Position numbers and translations under genes: made by a program. The notes below the pieces were generated by a model. It did no database searches. It saw only the letters and a program-made list of their open reading frames with translations, and was not told the DNA's origin. From an uncultured Bacteroidia bacterium (GTDB lineage Bacteria; Bacteroidota; Bacteroidia; NS11-12g; UBA955), in the NCBI GenBank assembly GCA_938086785.1, contig CALKCM010000012.1, positions 1 to 64,000 of the forward strand: a stretch of 64,000 nt of DNA, written 5' to 3'. Shown here piece by piece: positions 55,269 through 64,000 of the stretch; position 1 is the first letter of the stretch; each line of letters begins with the position of its first letter.

Positions 55269-55591
55269 TGGGAAAGAAAAAAAATAGAGGAGGAATCGTT
55301 TACAGTACCAATCAAGACTATAACTACGATGCAGATGAACCCGAAGAAGATCGTGTGGAACCAAAAGGACAGACCTTATATGTTCGAAGAGAAGTAAGGA
55401 ATGGTAAGTCTACTACGGTCGTAAAAGAGTTTAAAGGCAATCCCAATGACCTCAAAGAACTTGGGAAAAAGCTAAAAAATAAATTTGGAGTAGGTGGTTC
55501 TGCAAAGGATGGAGACATTATTATACAAGGAGATTTACAAGCCAAAGCCAAAGCCTTTTTAGAGAGTTTAGGGTATAAAACCAAAGGATAA
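55268..55591 (+). CDS. SUI1/YciH-type translation initiation factor
   Basis: 107 residues. A basic start (MGKKKNRGGIVYSTN) is followed by the SUI1 domain: QTLYVRREVRNGKSTTVVKEFKGNPNDLKELGKKLKNKFGVGG, then GDIIIQGD and the C-terminal helix. Bacterial members resemble eIF1 and may affect start-site fidelity. It is coupled to the SDR (TAATG) and abuts prmA with no gap. Confidence 0.9.
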   Translation: MGKKKNRGGIVYSTNQDYNYDADEPEEDRVEPKGQTLYVRREVRNGKSTTVVKEFKGNPNDLKELGKKLKNKFGVGGSAKDGDIIIQGDLQAKAKAFLESLGYKTKG

Positions 55592-56437
55592 ATGTATTTA
55601 AAAGCCACCTTTAAAGGGAAAACGGACATCTCTGATGTAAGTGAAATTATGATTGCCATGCTGCAAGAATTTCCGTTTCATACCTTTAGTGAAGAGGAAA
55701 ATATAGTTTTTGCTTATGGCGAAAAAGATGATTTTACGGATGAGATAAAATCAAATATTCAGCAGGCTGTTTTACCTTTTTCTAATGATTTAATTTTTGA
55801 TAATATCGAAAAGGAAAACTGGAATGAAGAATGGGAGAAAAACTATTTTAAACCCATTTGGATTGAAAATGAAGTATGTGTCTTTGCTCCTTTTCATACT
55901 TTAGAAATTGAGCCAAGGATTCCAATAATCATAGAGCCCAAAATGAGTTTTGGAACGGGGCATCATGCCACCACTCACCTCATGTGTGTTGCAATACTTA
56001 AGCTTCGTGCCCAAATGAATAGGGCCAGGGTTTTAGATATGGGCTCAGGCACCGGTATCTTAGCTATACTTGCCGCAAAACTAGGTGCGAGGTTCGTTCA
56101 TGCCATCGACATAGAAGAGTGGTGCAAGGAAAATGCCGAAGAGAATTTCAATAAAAACGGAGTACTTCACTTTCAATCAGATATGGGGAATGTGGAGCTA
56201 TTGGATTCAATCTCCGAGCCTTTTGATGTGATTTTTGCCAATATTCAGCGCAATGTTTTACTAGCTGATATGGCGGCCTACAGCAAAATACTTATGCAAA
56301 AGGGCTATTTATTCATCAGTGGTTTTCCGCCAGAGGATGCTAAGACTTTGATTGATCATGCAAAAAAAATAAACCTGAATCACCTCTTTAGTGAGGTAAA
56401 GGGAGACTGGTGCTGCATTGGTTTTGCCAAAGACTAA
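55592..56437 (+). CDS. prmA: Ribosomal protein L11 methyltransferase
   Basis: 281 residues. An N-terminal L11-recognition domain is followed by a SAM domain: FGTGHHATTHLM, VLDMGSGTGILAILAAKLGA, AIDIEEWCKENAEENF, and NIQRNVLL in place of the usual NILAN. It trimethylates L11. Its start directly follows the SUI1 gene stop. Confidence 0.92.
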   Translation: MYLKATFKGKTDISDVSEIMIAMLQEFPFHTFSEEENIVFAYGEKDDFTDEIKSNIQQAVLPFSNDLIFDNIEKENWNEEWEKNYFKPIWIENEVCVFAPFHTLEIEPRIPIIIEPKMSFGTGHHATTHLMCVAILKLRAQMNRARVLDMGSGTGILAILAAKLGARFVHAIDIEEWCKENAEENFNKNGVLHFQSDMGNVELLDSISEPFDVIFANIQRNVLLADMAAYSKILMQKGYLFISGFPPEDAKTLIDHAKKINLNHLFSEVKGDWCCIGFAKD

Positions 56438-56534
56438 GAAACCTTAAGCCCTTATCTCACAAGCCATGATGCATTCACTTTAATTCCGCATTAAGCCATT
56501 GCTCAATGCCCTTTTTTGATTTACTTTGCAACAC

Positions 56535-58547
56535 TTGAGCGAAGAGAATTTCATAGTATCAGCCAGAAAGTATAGACCAGAAAGCTTTGACGCTTTAGTG
56601 GGTCAACATGCTGTAGCAGAAACTTTACTGCATGAGATTCAATCCAATAAATTAGCACAAGCCTTTTTATTTACCGGCCCTAGGGGTGTAGGTAAAACCA
56701 CCAGTGCCAGAATATTAGCCAAATTAATTAATCAACAGGACGGCGAAGACGAGACTACGGATTACTCATTTAATATTTTTGAGCTGGACGCGGCTAGTAA
56801 AAACGGAGTAGAAGACATGCGTGCTCTTACAGAGCAAGTGCGTATTCCGCCCCAAAGAGGTAAATACAAAGTGTATATTATTGATGAGGTGCACATGTTA
56901 AGTTCGGCCGCCTTTAATGCCTTTCTTAAAACCTTGGAGGAGCCTCCTGCTCATGCTATATTTATTTTAGCAACCACAGAGAAACATAAAGTTCTTCCCA
57001 CTATTTTAAGTCGGTGTCAAGTGTTTAATTTTAATAGAATTGAAATTAATGACATCGTTAAAACCTTGAAAGAAATTGCAGCAAAGGAAAGCGTAACCTA
57101 TGATGAAAAGGCCCTTTTTCTAATTGCACAAAAAGCCGATGGAGGAATGAGAGATGCCTTATCTCTTTTCGATCAATTGGTGAGTTATGCCCAAGGGAAT
57201 ATTACTTATGCCAAGGCTTTAGATTTATTGAATATTTTAGATTACGATGTGTTTTTTGATACTGTAATTTGTTGTCAAAATGCCGATATGGCCTCTGCCT
57301 TATTGCTTCTCGATAAAGTTATAAGCAATGGGTTTGATGGACAGATATTTTTGGGAGGATTAGCCGCTCATCTGCGCAATCTAATTATTTGTAAAAATGC
57401 GCGGACCGCTAACCTATTAGATGTAAGCGAAGATTTTAAGAAAAAATATCTCGAACAAGCGGAAGAGATTGAAGCTGGCTTCCTATTGAATGCTTTGGAT
57501 CTGACCAATGCCTGTGATGAAAAATATAAAATAAGCCGTCATCCTAGATTGTTGGTCGAATTACTTTTAATGAAGTTGACCCAATTGAATCATTTGCTTG
57601 CTTCCTTGGATGATATATCCGAATTAAAAAAAAAAGCATTAGCTGAAGGCGAGGCATCGCCAGATAAAAAATTTAAAACAGGTGCTATTGAGCGTCCAGT
57701 AAAATTAAAGAGTCTAGAAAACTCTCGATTTGGAAATGTTATACCAGAAGGAAAGCCTAAAGTGCCTGCTCCGGAAAGCAAATCCCCTCAAATAGAGGAA
57801 GAATCCAAGGTAGAAATTCCAGAGAGTTTAGAAGATGTGCAGCTTGAAACTGCAGCGCCAGAAACTTCAATTATTGAGCTGGAGACAGAGGCATTGCCTT
57901 CCCATAAAGAAAAAGGTGGAAGCTTGGATTCTCCACCCAATGACTTATTTGCTCCAGAACAAACCATTGATGCCAAGACTCCTATCGAAAATTCATCAAA
58001 TGAGGGATTAGATAATTCACTGAGCGAAATTGAGGAGCCTCCAATAGAAAAACAACCAATATTAAATAAAATCCAGGAGGAGAAAACACTGGAATCCACG
58101 GATGAAATTCAGCAAGGCAAACATGAAGTAATTGCAGCGACGGAAAATGAACCGATCAATACAGAAATTTCAAAGGTTGAAGAAGAAGTGAAGCCTTTAC
58201 TCACTGTAATTCCCGAAACCCTCGAAGAGCATTGGTCTAAGTTTGTTCATACATTTCCAGCTTCCCAGCGAGTGGCAATAGAAAATGCTACTTTCCGTTT
58301 AGAAGGAACTGTTTTGATAGCAATAATTTCAACAGGCGCTCCCTTGAGTAGTTTCGAAGATATACAGTTTTCCTTTGCCTCATTTACAAGGGCAAACCCC
58401 TGCGGCTCCATTACTCAGGTAACCTTTGAAAAAGGAATTATTGAGCACGACGACTCCAAACCCTATACCGAGGCAGAAAAAGTAGAATATCTGCGTCAAA
58501 AACATCCTTTGTTGAAACAAATGATGGACGATTGGAAATTGCACTAG
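56535..58547 (+). CDS. dnaX: DNA polymerase III subunits gamma and tau
   Basis: 670 residues from TTG 56535, giving the usual MSEENFIVSARKYRP. An upstream TTG at 56526 is possible but overlaps a promoter-like TACTTTG. Walker A GPRGVGKT is at 48-55, IIDEVHMLS at 115-123, and the arginine sensor ILSRC follows. The clamp-loader zinc-binding cysteines expected after Walker A are absent (LINQQDGEDETTDYSFN), as in other Flavobacteriia. An A10 run at 57626-57635 falls between the clamp-loader core and the Glu/Pro/Ser-rich linker. The last 100 residues are a tau-specific C-terminal domain. Confidence 0.93.
   Translation: MSEENFIVSARKYRPESFDALVGQHAVAETLLHEIQSNKLAQAFLFTGPRGVGKTTSARILAKLINQQDGEDETTDYSFNIFELDAASKNGVEDMRALTEQVRIPPQRGKYKVYIIDEVHMLSSAAFNAFLKTLEEPPAHAIFILATTEKHKVLPTILSRCQVFNFNRIEINDIVKTLKEIAAKESVTYDEKALFLIAQKADGGMRDALSLFDQLVSYAQGNITYAKALDLLNILDYDVFFDTVICCQNADMASALLLLDKVISNGFDGQIFLGGLAAHLRNLIICKNARTANLLDVSEDFKKKYLEQAEEIEAGFLLNALDLTNACDEKYKISRHPRLLVELLLMKLTQLNHLLASLDDISELKKKALAEGEASPDKKFKTGAIERPVKLKSLENSRFGNVIPEGKPKVPAPESKSPQIEEESKVEIPESLEDVQLETAAPETSIIELETEALPSHKEKGGSLDSPPNDLFAPEQTIDAKTPIENSSNEGLDNSLSEIEEPPIEKQPILNKIQEEKTLESTDEIQQGKHEVIAATENEPINTEISKVEEEVKPLLTVIPETLEEHWSKFVHTFPASQRVAIENATFRLEGTVLIAIISTGAPLSSFEDIQFSFASFTRANPCGSITQVTFEKGIIEHDDSKPYTEAEKVEYLRQKHPLLKQMMDDWKLH
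57626..57661 (+). promoter_or_regulatory. A10 slippery run with downstream hairpin in dnaX
   Basis: Ten A bases (57626-57635) fall in frame as TTA AAA AAA AAA GCA. Twelve bases later a 5-bp hairpin, GGCGA-GGCA-TCGCC (57648-57661), begins. One extra A (or a -1 ribosomal slip) leads to TGA four codons on; one missing A leads to TAG two codons on. Either would end the protein near 368-370 residues. Confidence 0.65.
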
Positions 58548-58685
58548 TCTTTTAGGATTTATGATTTTGTCATTTAACTCCGCCTTTACTTAAGCAAGGT
58601 AACTTAAGTTTTCCTTTAGCTATTCCAGATCATTTCTAATCAAATAATCCGTTCAAAAATGCTAAAAATAATTTAGTTGTCGACG

Positions 58686-58693
58686 TATATTTG
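58686..58693 (+). promoter_or_regulatory. -7 element (TATATTTG) next to the proline dehydrogenase start
   Basis: Exact TAnnTTTG match, ending 8 bases before the ATG at 58702. No clear TTG at -33. Confidence 0.4.
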
Positions 58694-58701
58694 CATACCT
58701 C

Positions 58702-59859
58702 ATGGCAGAAAAGGACCAATTAAACTTTAATAATACCAAAATCGCTTTTTCTCATAAAAGTTCTCACGATTTAAAGAAGGCGCGCCTGTTGTTTAATTCA
58801 TTTTCGTATAAATGGCTTCTGAAACTGGGACCTGGCATGGCAAAAATGGCGCTGGGCTTTGGATTTAAAGGAATAATTAAAAGTACAATTTTTGATCAGT
58901 TTTGTGGTGGAGAGTCCATCAGAGAATGTAAAAAAGCGATTGATTTATTAGCGAGTCGCAACGTAGGTACTATTTTGGATTACAGTGTTGAGGGAGAAGA
59001 AGATGAGAAGACCTTTAAAGAAACCTGCTCAGAGATTAAAAAAACCATTGATGTGGCCTCCGGAAACGATAAAATTTCTTTTTCTGTTTTTAAAACTACC
59101 GGCATAGGTCGCTTTAATCTGCTAGCTAAAGTAAGTTCAGGCAAAGCACTAAGTAAATTAGAAGAGCAGGACTATGCTAGAGTTAAAGAGCGTTTTGAAT
59201 CTATTTGCAAGCATGCATTCGAGGCAGATGTACACTTGTTTGTGGATGCAGAAGAATCTTGGATTCAACCAGCTATTGATGCCTTAACGGAACAAATGAT
59301 GTTTAAATATAATATTAAAAAAAGCATTGTTTTTAATACCATACAACTCTACCGAAAGGATCGATTGGACTATCTTAAAAATCAAATAAAAACCAAGAAA
59401 CACTTCATGGGTTTTAAATTGGTTCGAGGAGCTTATATGGAGAAAGAAGCCGCTCGCGCGAAGGAACTAGGCTATGAAAACCCCATACAACCCAACAAAG
59501 AATCTTGTGACAAAGATTACGATGAGGCCATTGATTATTGCCTAGATCATATTGAGAAAGTAAGTATATGTGTGGGTACGCACAATGAAAAGAGTAGTTT
59601 GCATTGCGTAAAGCGCATGAGAGAACTTGGTTTGGAGAATTCCGATTCACGCGTCTATTTTTCTCAACTATTTGGCATGAGTGATCACATTAGTTTCAAC
59701 CTTAGTAATGCAAATTATAAAGTAGCCAAGTATTTGCCTTATGGGCCCGTGTCTGCAGTTGTACCTTATTTAACTCGAAGAGCACAGGAGAATACTAGTG
59801 TTGCTGGTCAGGCGGGTCGAGAATTGTCCCTAATTAATAAGGAGTTAAAGAGCCGATAA
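58702..59859 (+). CDS. Proline dehydrogenase
   Basis: 385 residues, single-domain PRODH barrel that oxidises proline to P5C with FAD. LVRGAYMEKEAARAKELGY, CVGTHNEKSS, FSQLFGMSDHIS and the end YLPYGPVSAVVPYLTRRAQENTSVAG are the PRODH signatures with substrate-binding Arg residues. There is no P5C dehydrogenase domain and none nearby. Confidence 0.93.
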   Translation: MAEKDQLNFNNTKIAFSHKSSHDLKKARLLFNSFSYKWLLKLGPGMAKMALGFGFKGIIKSTIFDQFCGGESIRECKKAIDLLASRNVGTILDYSVEGEEDEKTFKETCSEIKKTIDVASGNDKISFSVFKTTGIGRFNLLAKVSSGKALSKLEEQDYARVKERFESICKHAFEADVHLFVDAEESWIQPAIDALTEQMMFKYNIKKSIVFNTIQLYRKDRLDYLKNQIKTKKHFMGFKLVRGAYMEKEAARAKELGYENPIQPNKESCDKDYDEAIDYCLDHIEKVSICVGTHNEKSSLHCVKRMRELGLENSDSRVYFSQLFGMSDHISFNLSNANYKVAKYLPYGPVSAVVPYLTRRAQENTSVAGQAGRELSLINKELKSR

Positions 59860-59950
59860 GTACCTTGGTTTTCTTGTTCGTATTTTATGTAAATCGGTGT
59901 TTTTTCAACGGACGGAATGGTGTAATTTCGCCACTCAACTTTATAAAAGA

Positions 59951-61138
59951 ATGAATTTAAGAAAAACGCTTCTCACGCTAACCTTAGTATTGTTCACCAG
60001 CGCTGGTTTCGCTCAAGAAACCATCGTAGATTATGATAAAATTAAAGAGATTGCACCAGCAGTTCAAATTTACTTTGATTTGAGTAGCAGTGAAATCAAA
60101 GAAGCAGGAATAGCTAAATTGGATCGACTCCTCAAAGATCTAAGAACAAAAAAACAGTTTAGGGTTATCGTTACAGGACACACAGATAAATCGGGATCTG
60201 ATGAATTTAATCTGAAATTATCGAAAAAAAGAGCGGGGGAAGTCTTTGATTATTTATCAGAAAAAGGATTAAGCGAAGATTTTATGGATATTGGCTTTTT
60301 TGGAAGTTCCAATCCAAGAGAAGTAGAAGGAGCTACCGAAGAGGAGAAAACCATGAAGAATAGACGGGTTGAAATTCTTATTATAGAGCCGCCAAAACCA
60401 CCACCGGTTGTTATAAAGCCAGATACGTGTAACTACGATACGACCTTGGCCATAACGAACACCATGAATATAACCATGAACATATGTGAGTGGAGAAGAT
60501 TGTGCGAAGGCAAAATCAACTGTATTACCATTAAAAAATTAAGTACAGTAGAGGAAATTATAGGCGCAGGAGTTCCCTTAGTAGATAAAAAAGGAAACGG
60601 TAAAATTTGGGGCGGAATATTTGATATTGGCTTACCTGGAGATTCTTGCTTTACAGAGCCCATCGACTTTAATTACTCTTTAGATAAGGAAAGTTACAAA
60701 CGAGCTCGTTTAGAAGCTGTAGTAAGTGTAGATGATGAATATCTCGATAGGCAAAGAAATAGGGCAGGTAGAGTGCGTGTGCGAAAAGGAAAAAGTGACG
60801 TGCAAGTAAATGTACCCGTGCATTGTCCTGGAATGCAATTTCACACCAGTAAAGCGGGTAGAAGCAAACAAACTTGTTTTAAGGATAAAACTAAATCTAT
60901 TGAACAGATCTACTTGGTAAGTAATACACCCACCACTATTTTGCCAGCAGCAAAAGATGGAAATAAATTTTACATCAAATATAGCAAGGTGCCGAATGCA
61001 AAAATTTGGGTTTATACCAAGGATGGCGATTGGATAAAAGATATTTCTTTGGATAGTATCAAAAAAGCGAAAAGCGATGGAAGCCTTCAAAAAGGATATA
61101 AACTCAAATCTCGAAATATAGTAGCGGGAGAAGAATAG
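59951..61138 (+). CDS. OmpA-domain protein with cysteine-containing C-terminal domain
   Basis: 395 residues from ATG 59951, with signal peptide MNLRKTLLTLTLVLFTSAGFAQ. An upstream start at 59897 would displace the signal peptide. The OmpA peptidoglycan-binding domain lies early (residues about 35-150: IYFDLSSSEI, VTGHTDKSGSDEFNLKLSKKRA, MKNRRVEIL). This is the reverse of the usual order, where it is C-terminal. A Pro-rich linker leads to about 240 residues of unknown fold with seven Cys (CNYD, CEWRRLC, CITIKK, SCFTEP, HCPGM, TCFKD). It lies upstream of nuoI. Confidence 0.85.
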   Translation: MNLRKTLLTLTLVLFTSAGFAQETIVDYDKIKEIAPAVQIYFDLSSSEIKEAGIAKLDRLLKDLRTKKQFRVIVTGHTDKSGSDEFNLKLSKKRAGEVFDYLSEKGLSEDFMDIGFFGSSNPREVEGATEEEKTMKNRRVEILIIEPPKPPPVVIKPDTCNYDTTLAITNTMNITMNICEWRRLCEGKINCITIKKLSTVEEIIGAGVPLVDKKGNGKIWGGIFDIGLPGDSCFTEPIDFNYSLDKESYKRARLEAVVSVDDEYLDRQRNRAGRVRVRKGKSDVQVNVPVHCPGMQFHTSKAGRSKQTCFKDKTKSIEQIYLVSNTPTTILPAAKDGNKFYIKYSKVPNAKIWVYTKDGDWIKDISLDSIKKAKSDGSLQKGYKLKSRNIVAGEE

Positions 61139-61176
61139 AATAATTTAATGTCTTCAATTATAAACAGATAAATAGT

Positions 61177-61707
61177 ATGCAACTCACCGATAGATCAAAA
61201 CAGGTTGTTAACAAGAAAATGAGTTTCAAGGAGAGGATTTATCTCCCTGCAATTTTTGGAGGAATGTGGATTACCTTGAAGCATTTTTTTATGAAAAATA
61301 ATACTCTGAAGTATCCGGAAGTTCAAAGAGAATTTTCAGATGTTTACAGAGGCCAGCACGTTTTGAAAAGAGATGATGATGGCAAAGAACGTTGCACAGC
61401 CTGCGGTTTGTGTGCAGTAGCATGCCCGGCTGAAGCCATTACGATGGTTGCTGCCGAACGAAAAAAAGAGGAAGAAGATCTTTACAGAGAAGAAAAATAT
61501 GCCGAGAAATATGAAATTAATATGTTGCGCTGTATTTTTTGTGGTTTGTGCGAAGAAGCCTGTCCTAAACACGCCATATTCTTAACTGATAGAATTGTAG
61601 ACGCAGAATACAGTAGAGAAGATTTCATATACGGTAAGGATAAATTAGTGGAACCCATTGATGCTCCTATCAGTGTAGAAAAAAGAAAGGTCTGGACTTA
61701 CCAATAG
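61177..61707 (+). CDS. nuoI: NADH-quinone oxidoreductase subunit I
   Basis: 176 residues. It carries two 4Fe-4S clusters: CTACGLCAVACP and CIFCGLCEEACP, the N6a/N6b motifs of complex I. An N-terminal amphipathic helix and a normal length support it. It is the first complex I gene here, 38 bases after the OmpA-domain gene; nuoH is not upstream. Confidence 0.95.
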   Translation: MQLTDRSKQVVNKKMSFKERIYLPAIFGGMWITLKHFFMKNNTLKYPEVQREFSDVYRGQHVLKRDDDGKERCTACGLCAVACPAEAITMVAAERKKEEEDLYREEKYAEKYEINMLRCIFCGLCEEACPKHAIFLTDRIVDAEYSREDFIYGKDKLVEPIDAPISVEKRKVWTYQ

Positions 61708-61713
61708 GAACCT

Positions 61714-62256
61714 ATGCTATTAACTCTTTTACTTGAAACGAGACCAAATGTTCAGTTCTGGCCATTTATTGTCGTTTCTTTCATAACCATTTTAAGTGCG
61801 TTGTACGTTGTAACCAGCAAAAAACCTGTGTACAGTGTTCTAGCGCTTATCGTCACTTTTTTGAGCATAAGCGTGCATTATGTAATGCTTAATGCACAGT
61901 TTTTAGCCATCGTAAACATCATCGTTTATGCAGGGGCAATTATGGTATTGTTTCTTTTTGTGCTTATGCTACTTAATCTAAAAAAAGAAACCGAACCAGT
62001 AAAACACATATCTTGGGGCATAATTGCAAGCATATCGGGTTTATTGCTCTTGTTTGTTCTTGTAGCCGCTTTGGTAAGTATTGATGATTACATTCAACCA
62101 GGTCTTGATAGAGAGGTTGGTTTAATAAAGAACTTAGGTCAAATGCTATTTACAAAATATTTAGTGCCTTTTGAACTTACAGGCATATTATTTCTATCTG
62201 CAATGGTAGGAGCTGTTCTTCTGGGAAAAAGAGAAAAGAAGGAGGAATTATCATGA
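61714..62256 (+). CDS. nuoJ: NADH-quinone oxidoreductase subunit J
   Basis: 180 residues with five membrane helices and the NuoJ core [30 protein letters not shown], a segment near the proton channel. It lies 6 bases after nuoI and overlaps nuoK by 4 bases. Confidence 0.94.
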   Translation: MLLTLLLETRPNVQFWPFIVVSFITILSALYVVTSKKPVYSVLALIVTFLSISVHYVMLNAQFLAIVNIIVYAGAIMVLFLFVLMLLNLKKETEPVKHISWGIIASISGLLLLFVLVAALVSIDDYIQPGLDREVGLIKNLGQMLFTKYLVPFELTGILFLSAMVGAVLLGKREKKEELS

Positions 62257-62591
62257 GTTTGTTAGAAACAGGTTTTCATATTTTTGATAAAGTAGGAATC
62301 AGTAACTATTTGTTTTTATCTGTACTTCTATTCTGTATCGGCCTCTTTGGTGTGCTATACAGACGTAATGCTATAATTCTATTAATGTGTATAGAGTTAA
62401 TGTTAAATGCAGTAAATCTAATGTTTGTATCATTTAGCTCATACTTGGGAGACAGCAATGGACAATTATTTGTATTTTTTATAATGGTAGTGGCCGCAGC
62501 AGAAGCGGCTGTAGGTTTGGCAATTTTGGTGAGTATTTACCGAAATACTCGAAATACCGATGTTAGTTTCTTAGACAATTTAAAAGGATAG
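62253..62591 (+). CDS. nuoK: NADH-quinone oxidoreductase subunit K
   Basis: 112 residues with three membrane helices and the two conserved Glu ([20 protein letters not shown], and [19 protein letters not shown]). It lies between nuoJ (4-base overlap) and nuoL (3-base gap). Confidence 0.95.
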   Translation: MSLLETGFHIFDKVGISNYLFLSVLLFCIGLFGVLYRRNAIILLMCIELMLNAVNLMFVSFSSYLGDSNGQLFVFFIMVVAAAEAAVGLAILVSIYRNTRNTDVSFLDNLKG

Positions 62592-62594
62592 GAT

Positions 62595-64000
62595 ATGTTA
62601 GCTTGGATTATATTATTGCCCCTTATCGGATTTGCTTTCTCCATTCTTTTTGGTAAAAAGCTGCCAAAACCTTTGGTAGGTTTTATCGCCTCATCTGTAG
62701 TTCTTGGATCCTTTCTTTTTTCTATAGACGTTTTTAATACAGTAAGTGCAGACCCGAAAGGAATCTCAGAACAATTATTTACCTTTCTCGCCATCGATGG
62801 ATTTAATGTATCGTTCACACTTTTTGCAGATCGCATAACTTCCATTATGCTACTTGTAATTACAGGTGTTGGTTTACTCATACATGTCTATTCCATTTCG
62901 TATATGAGCAGTGACGAAGGGTTTTATAAGTTTTTTGCTTACCTAAACCTATTTGTTTTTAACATGCTTATTTTAGTGTTAGGTTCAAATCTATTGGTAT
63001 TGTTTTTTGGCTGGGAAGGAGTAGGACTTTGCTCATACCTTTTGATTGGTTTTTGGTATCAAAACCCAAGTTTTGGAAAAGCAGCCCGAAAAGCATTTAT
63101 TATGAATAGAATAGGGGATTTAGGTCTACTGTTGGCTATTTTTCTTTGCGCTATTTACGTAGGAAGTTTTGAATTTTCAGTTATTTCAGATGCTGCGCAA
63201 AGCGGTGCTTTACCTGAACATTTAATAACAACCATAAGTATTCTTCTATTTGTGGGTGCGATGGGTAAGAGTGCGCAAATTCCTTTGTATACGTGGCTTC
63301 CCGATGCAATGGCGGGCCCTACACCTGTAAGCGCATTAATACATGCTGCTACTATGGTTACGGCAGGAGTGTATTTAATTGTAAGAAATCAAGCCCTTTT
63401 TATGCTCTCCAGCAGCGCCAACGATTTAATTATGTTTATTGGCTTAGCCACCTCACTGGTAGCTGCGGTCATTGCCCTAAAACAAAATGACATTAAGAAA
63501 GTCTTGGCCTACTCAACAGTGAGCCAATTGGGATTTATGTTTATTGCTCTAGGAGTGGGTGCTTATTCAGCAGCCATGTTCCACCTGGTTACACATGCCT
63601 TTTTTAAAGCACTACTATTTTTAGGTTCAGGCTCTATTATTCATGCCATGGGCGATGAGCAAGATATGCGACGAATGGGAGGCTTAAGGAAAAGCATGCC
63701 TATTACTTTCATTACGTTCTTAATTGGAACCTTGGCCATATCAGGTTTCCCATTTTTGAGTGGTTTCTTTAGTAAAGATGAAATTTTAGCTTCTGCTTTT
63801 GGTCACAATCGATGGGTTTGGGGAATAGCTATTATTAGTGCCACACTTACTGGGTTTTATATGTTTAGATTATTATTTGTGGTTTTCTTTGGTACTTTTA
63901 GAGGAACTAAAGAGCAAAAAAGCCACTTGCACGAAAGCCCTTGGTTAATGACTATTCCATTAATGATCCTTGCTGTTTTAAGTGTGTTTGGTGGACTATT
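62595..64000 (+). CDS. nuoL: NADH-quinone oxidoreductase subunit L (partial)
   Basis: From ATG 62595 the frame runs open off the right edge, about 468 codons. The antiporter-like core is present: FFGWEGVGLCSYLLIGFWY, KAFIMNRIGDLGLLLAIFL, a PLYTWLPDAMAGPTPVSALIHAATMVTAGVYL stretch and KVLAYSTVSQLGFMFIALG. It pumps protons in complex I. nuoM and nuoN probably follow outside the window. Confidence 0.93.
   Translation, partial: MLAWIILLPLIGFAFSILFGKKLPKPLVGFIASSVVLGSFLFSIDVFNTVSADPKGISEQLFTFLAIDGFNVSFTLFADRITSIMLLVITGVGLLIHVYSISYMSSDEGFYKFFAYLNLFVFNMLILVLGSNLLVLFFGWEGVGLCSYLLIGFWYQNPSFGKAARKAFIMNRIGDLGLLLAIFLCAIYVGSFEFSVISDAAQSGALPEHLITTISILLFVGAMGKSAQIPLYTWLPDAMAGPTPVSALIHAATMVTAGVYLIVRNQALFMLSSSANDLIMFIGLATSLVAAVIALKQNDIKKVLAYSTVSQLGFMFIALGVGAYSAAMFHLVTHAFFKALLFLGSGSIIHAMGDEQDMRRMGGLRKSMPITFITFLIGTLAISGFPFLSGFFSKDEILASAFGHNRWVWGIAIISATLTGFYMFRLLFVVFFGTFRGTKEQKSHLHESPWLMTIPLMILAVLSVFGGL

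Noticed and set aside
62537-62881. Leftward open frame of 114 codons
   Set aside because: Antisense to nuoK and nuoL, which have clear family matches.

Overview
The window is a chromosomal segment of a member of the Bacteroidota, most likely Flavobacteriia. The DNA is AT-rich and the genes have no purine-rich Shine-Dalgarno sites. Several promoters show the Bacteroidota -7 element TAnnTTTG. At least four secreted proteins end in the type A sorting domain of the type IX secretion system (T9SS), and one ends in a gliding-motility-associated (CHU_C) domain. DnaX lacks the zinc-binding cysteines, and a DUF6913-type protein sits beside ligA. I see no insertion sequence, prophage, CRISPR array or rRNA. 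One tRNA, Leu(TAG), is present.

Positions 1-16.7 kb are a surface and secretome region. It holds the end of a tail-fibre-like protein, a lipoprotein translationally coupled to a T9SS protein, a vanadium-haloperoxidase/PAP2-type lipoprotein, a giant FG-GAP/UnbV lipoprotein, an IgGFc-binding-like CHU_C protein, and a three-gene operon on the minus strand (arylsulfotransferase, CotH kinase, seven-bladed propeller).

Positions 17-32 kb are mainly housekeeping: an RluA-type pseudouridine synthase, tryptophan 2,3-dioxygenase, a methyltransferase, a parA-parB-DUF5683-TPR operon, a metal-dependent hydrolase and an oligopeptide-binding lipoprotein whose start codons overlap, a SNF2 helicase coupled to ung, pirin, and an ACR3 exporter with a DoxX-like protein. 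At 30.7-33.2 kb, rhlE and a cold-shock-domain gene converge on one shared terminator, and both have structured leaders.

Positions 35-40 kb contain what I consider the most interesting system. A MerR-type regulator carries a cobalamin-binding photoreceptor signature (W-x9-EH plus a ligand His). It is divergent, with one base between the start codons, from a TIGR01777 oxidoreductase and a DNA photolyase, followed by a ferredoxin-NADP-reductase-like flavoprotein. This looks like a light-responsive DNA-repair locus.

Positions 40-59.9 kb carry dapA, an AI-2E-type permease, ligA, a CAP-domain protein, tRNA-Leu, trigger factor, clpP, an MlaE/MlaF pair in an operon with a thioredoxin-like protein and an SDR, and a tight SDR-SUI1-prmA run followed by dnaX. 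dnaX contains a run of ten A residues. Slippage there in either direction meets a stop within four codons, a likely device for making a short gamma subunit. A proline dehydrogenase follows.

From 59.9 kb to the end are an OmpA-type protein and a respiratory complex I operon that begins at nuoI (nuoI, J, K and the start of L). nuoA-H are not immediately upstream.

All functional calls are from family recognition by eye. No database search was run.
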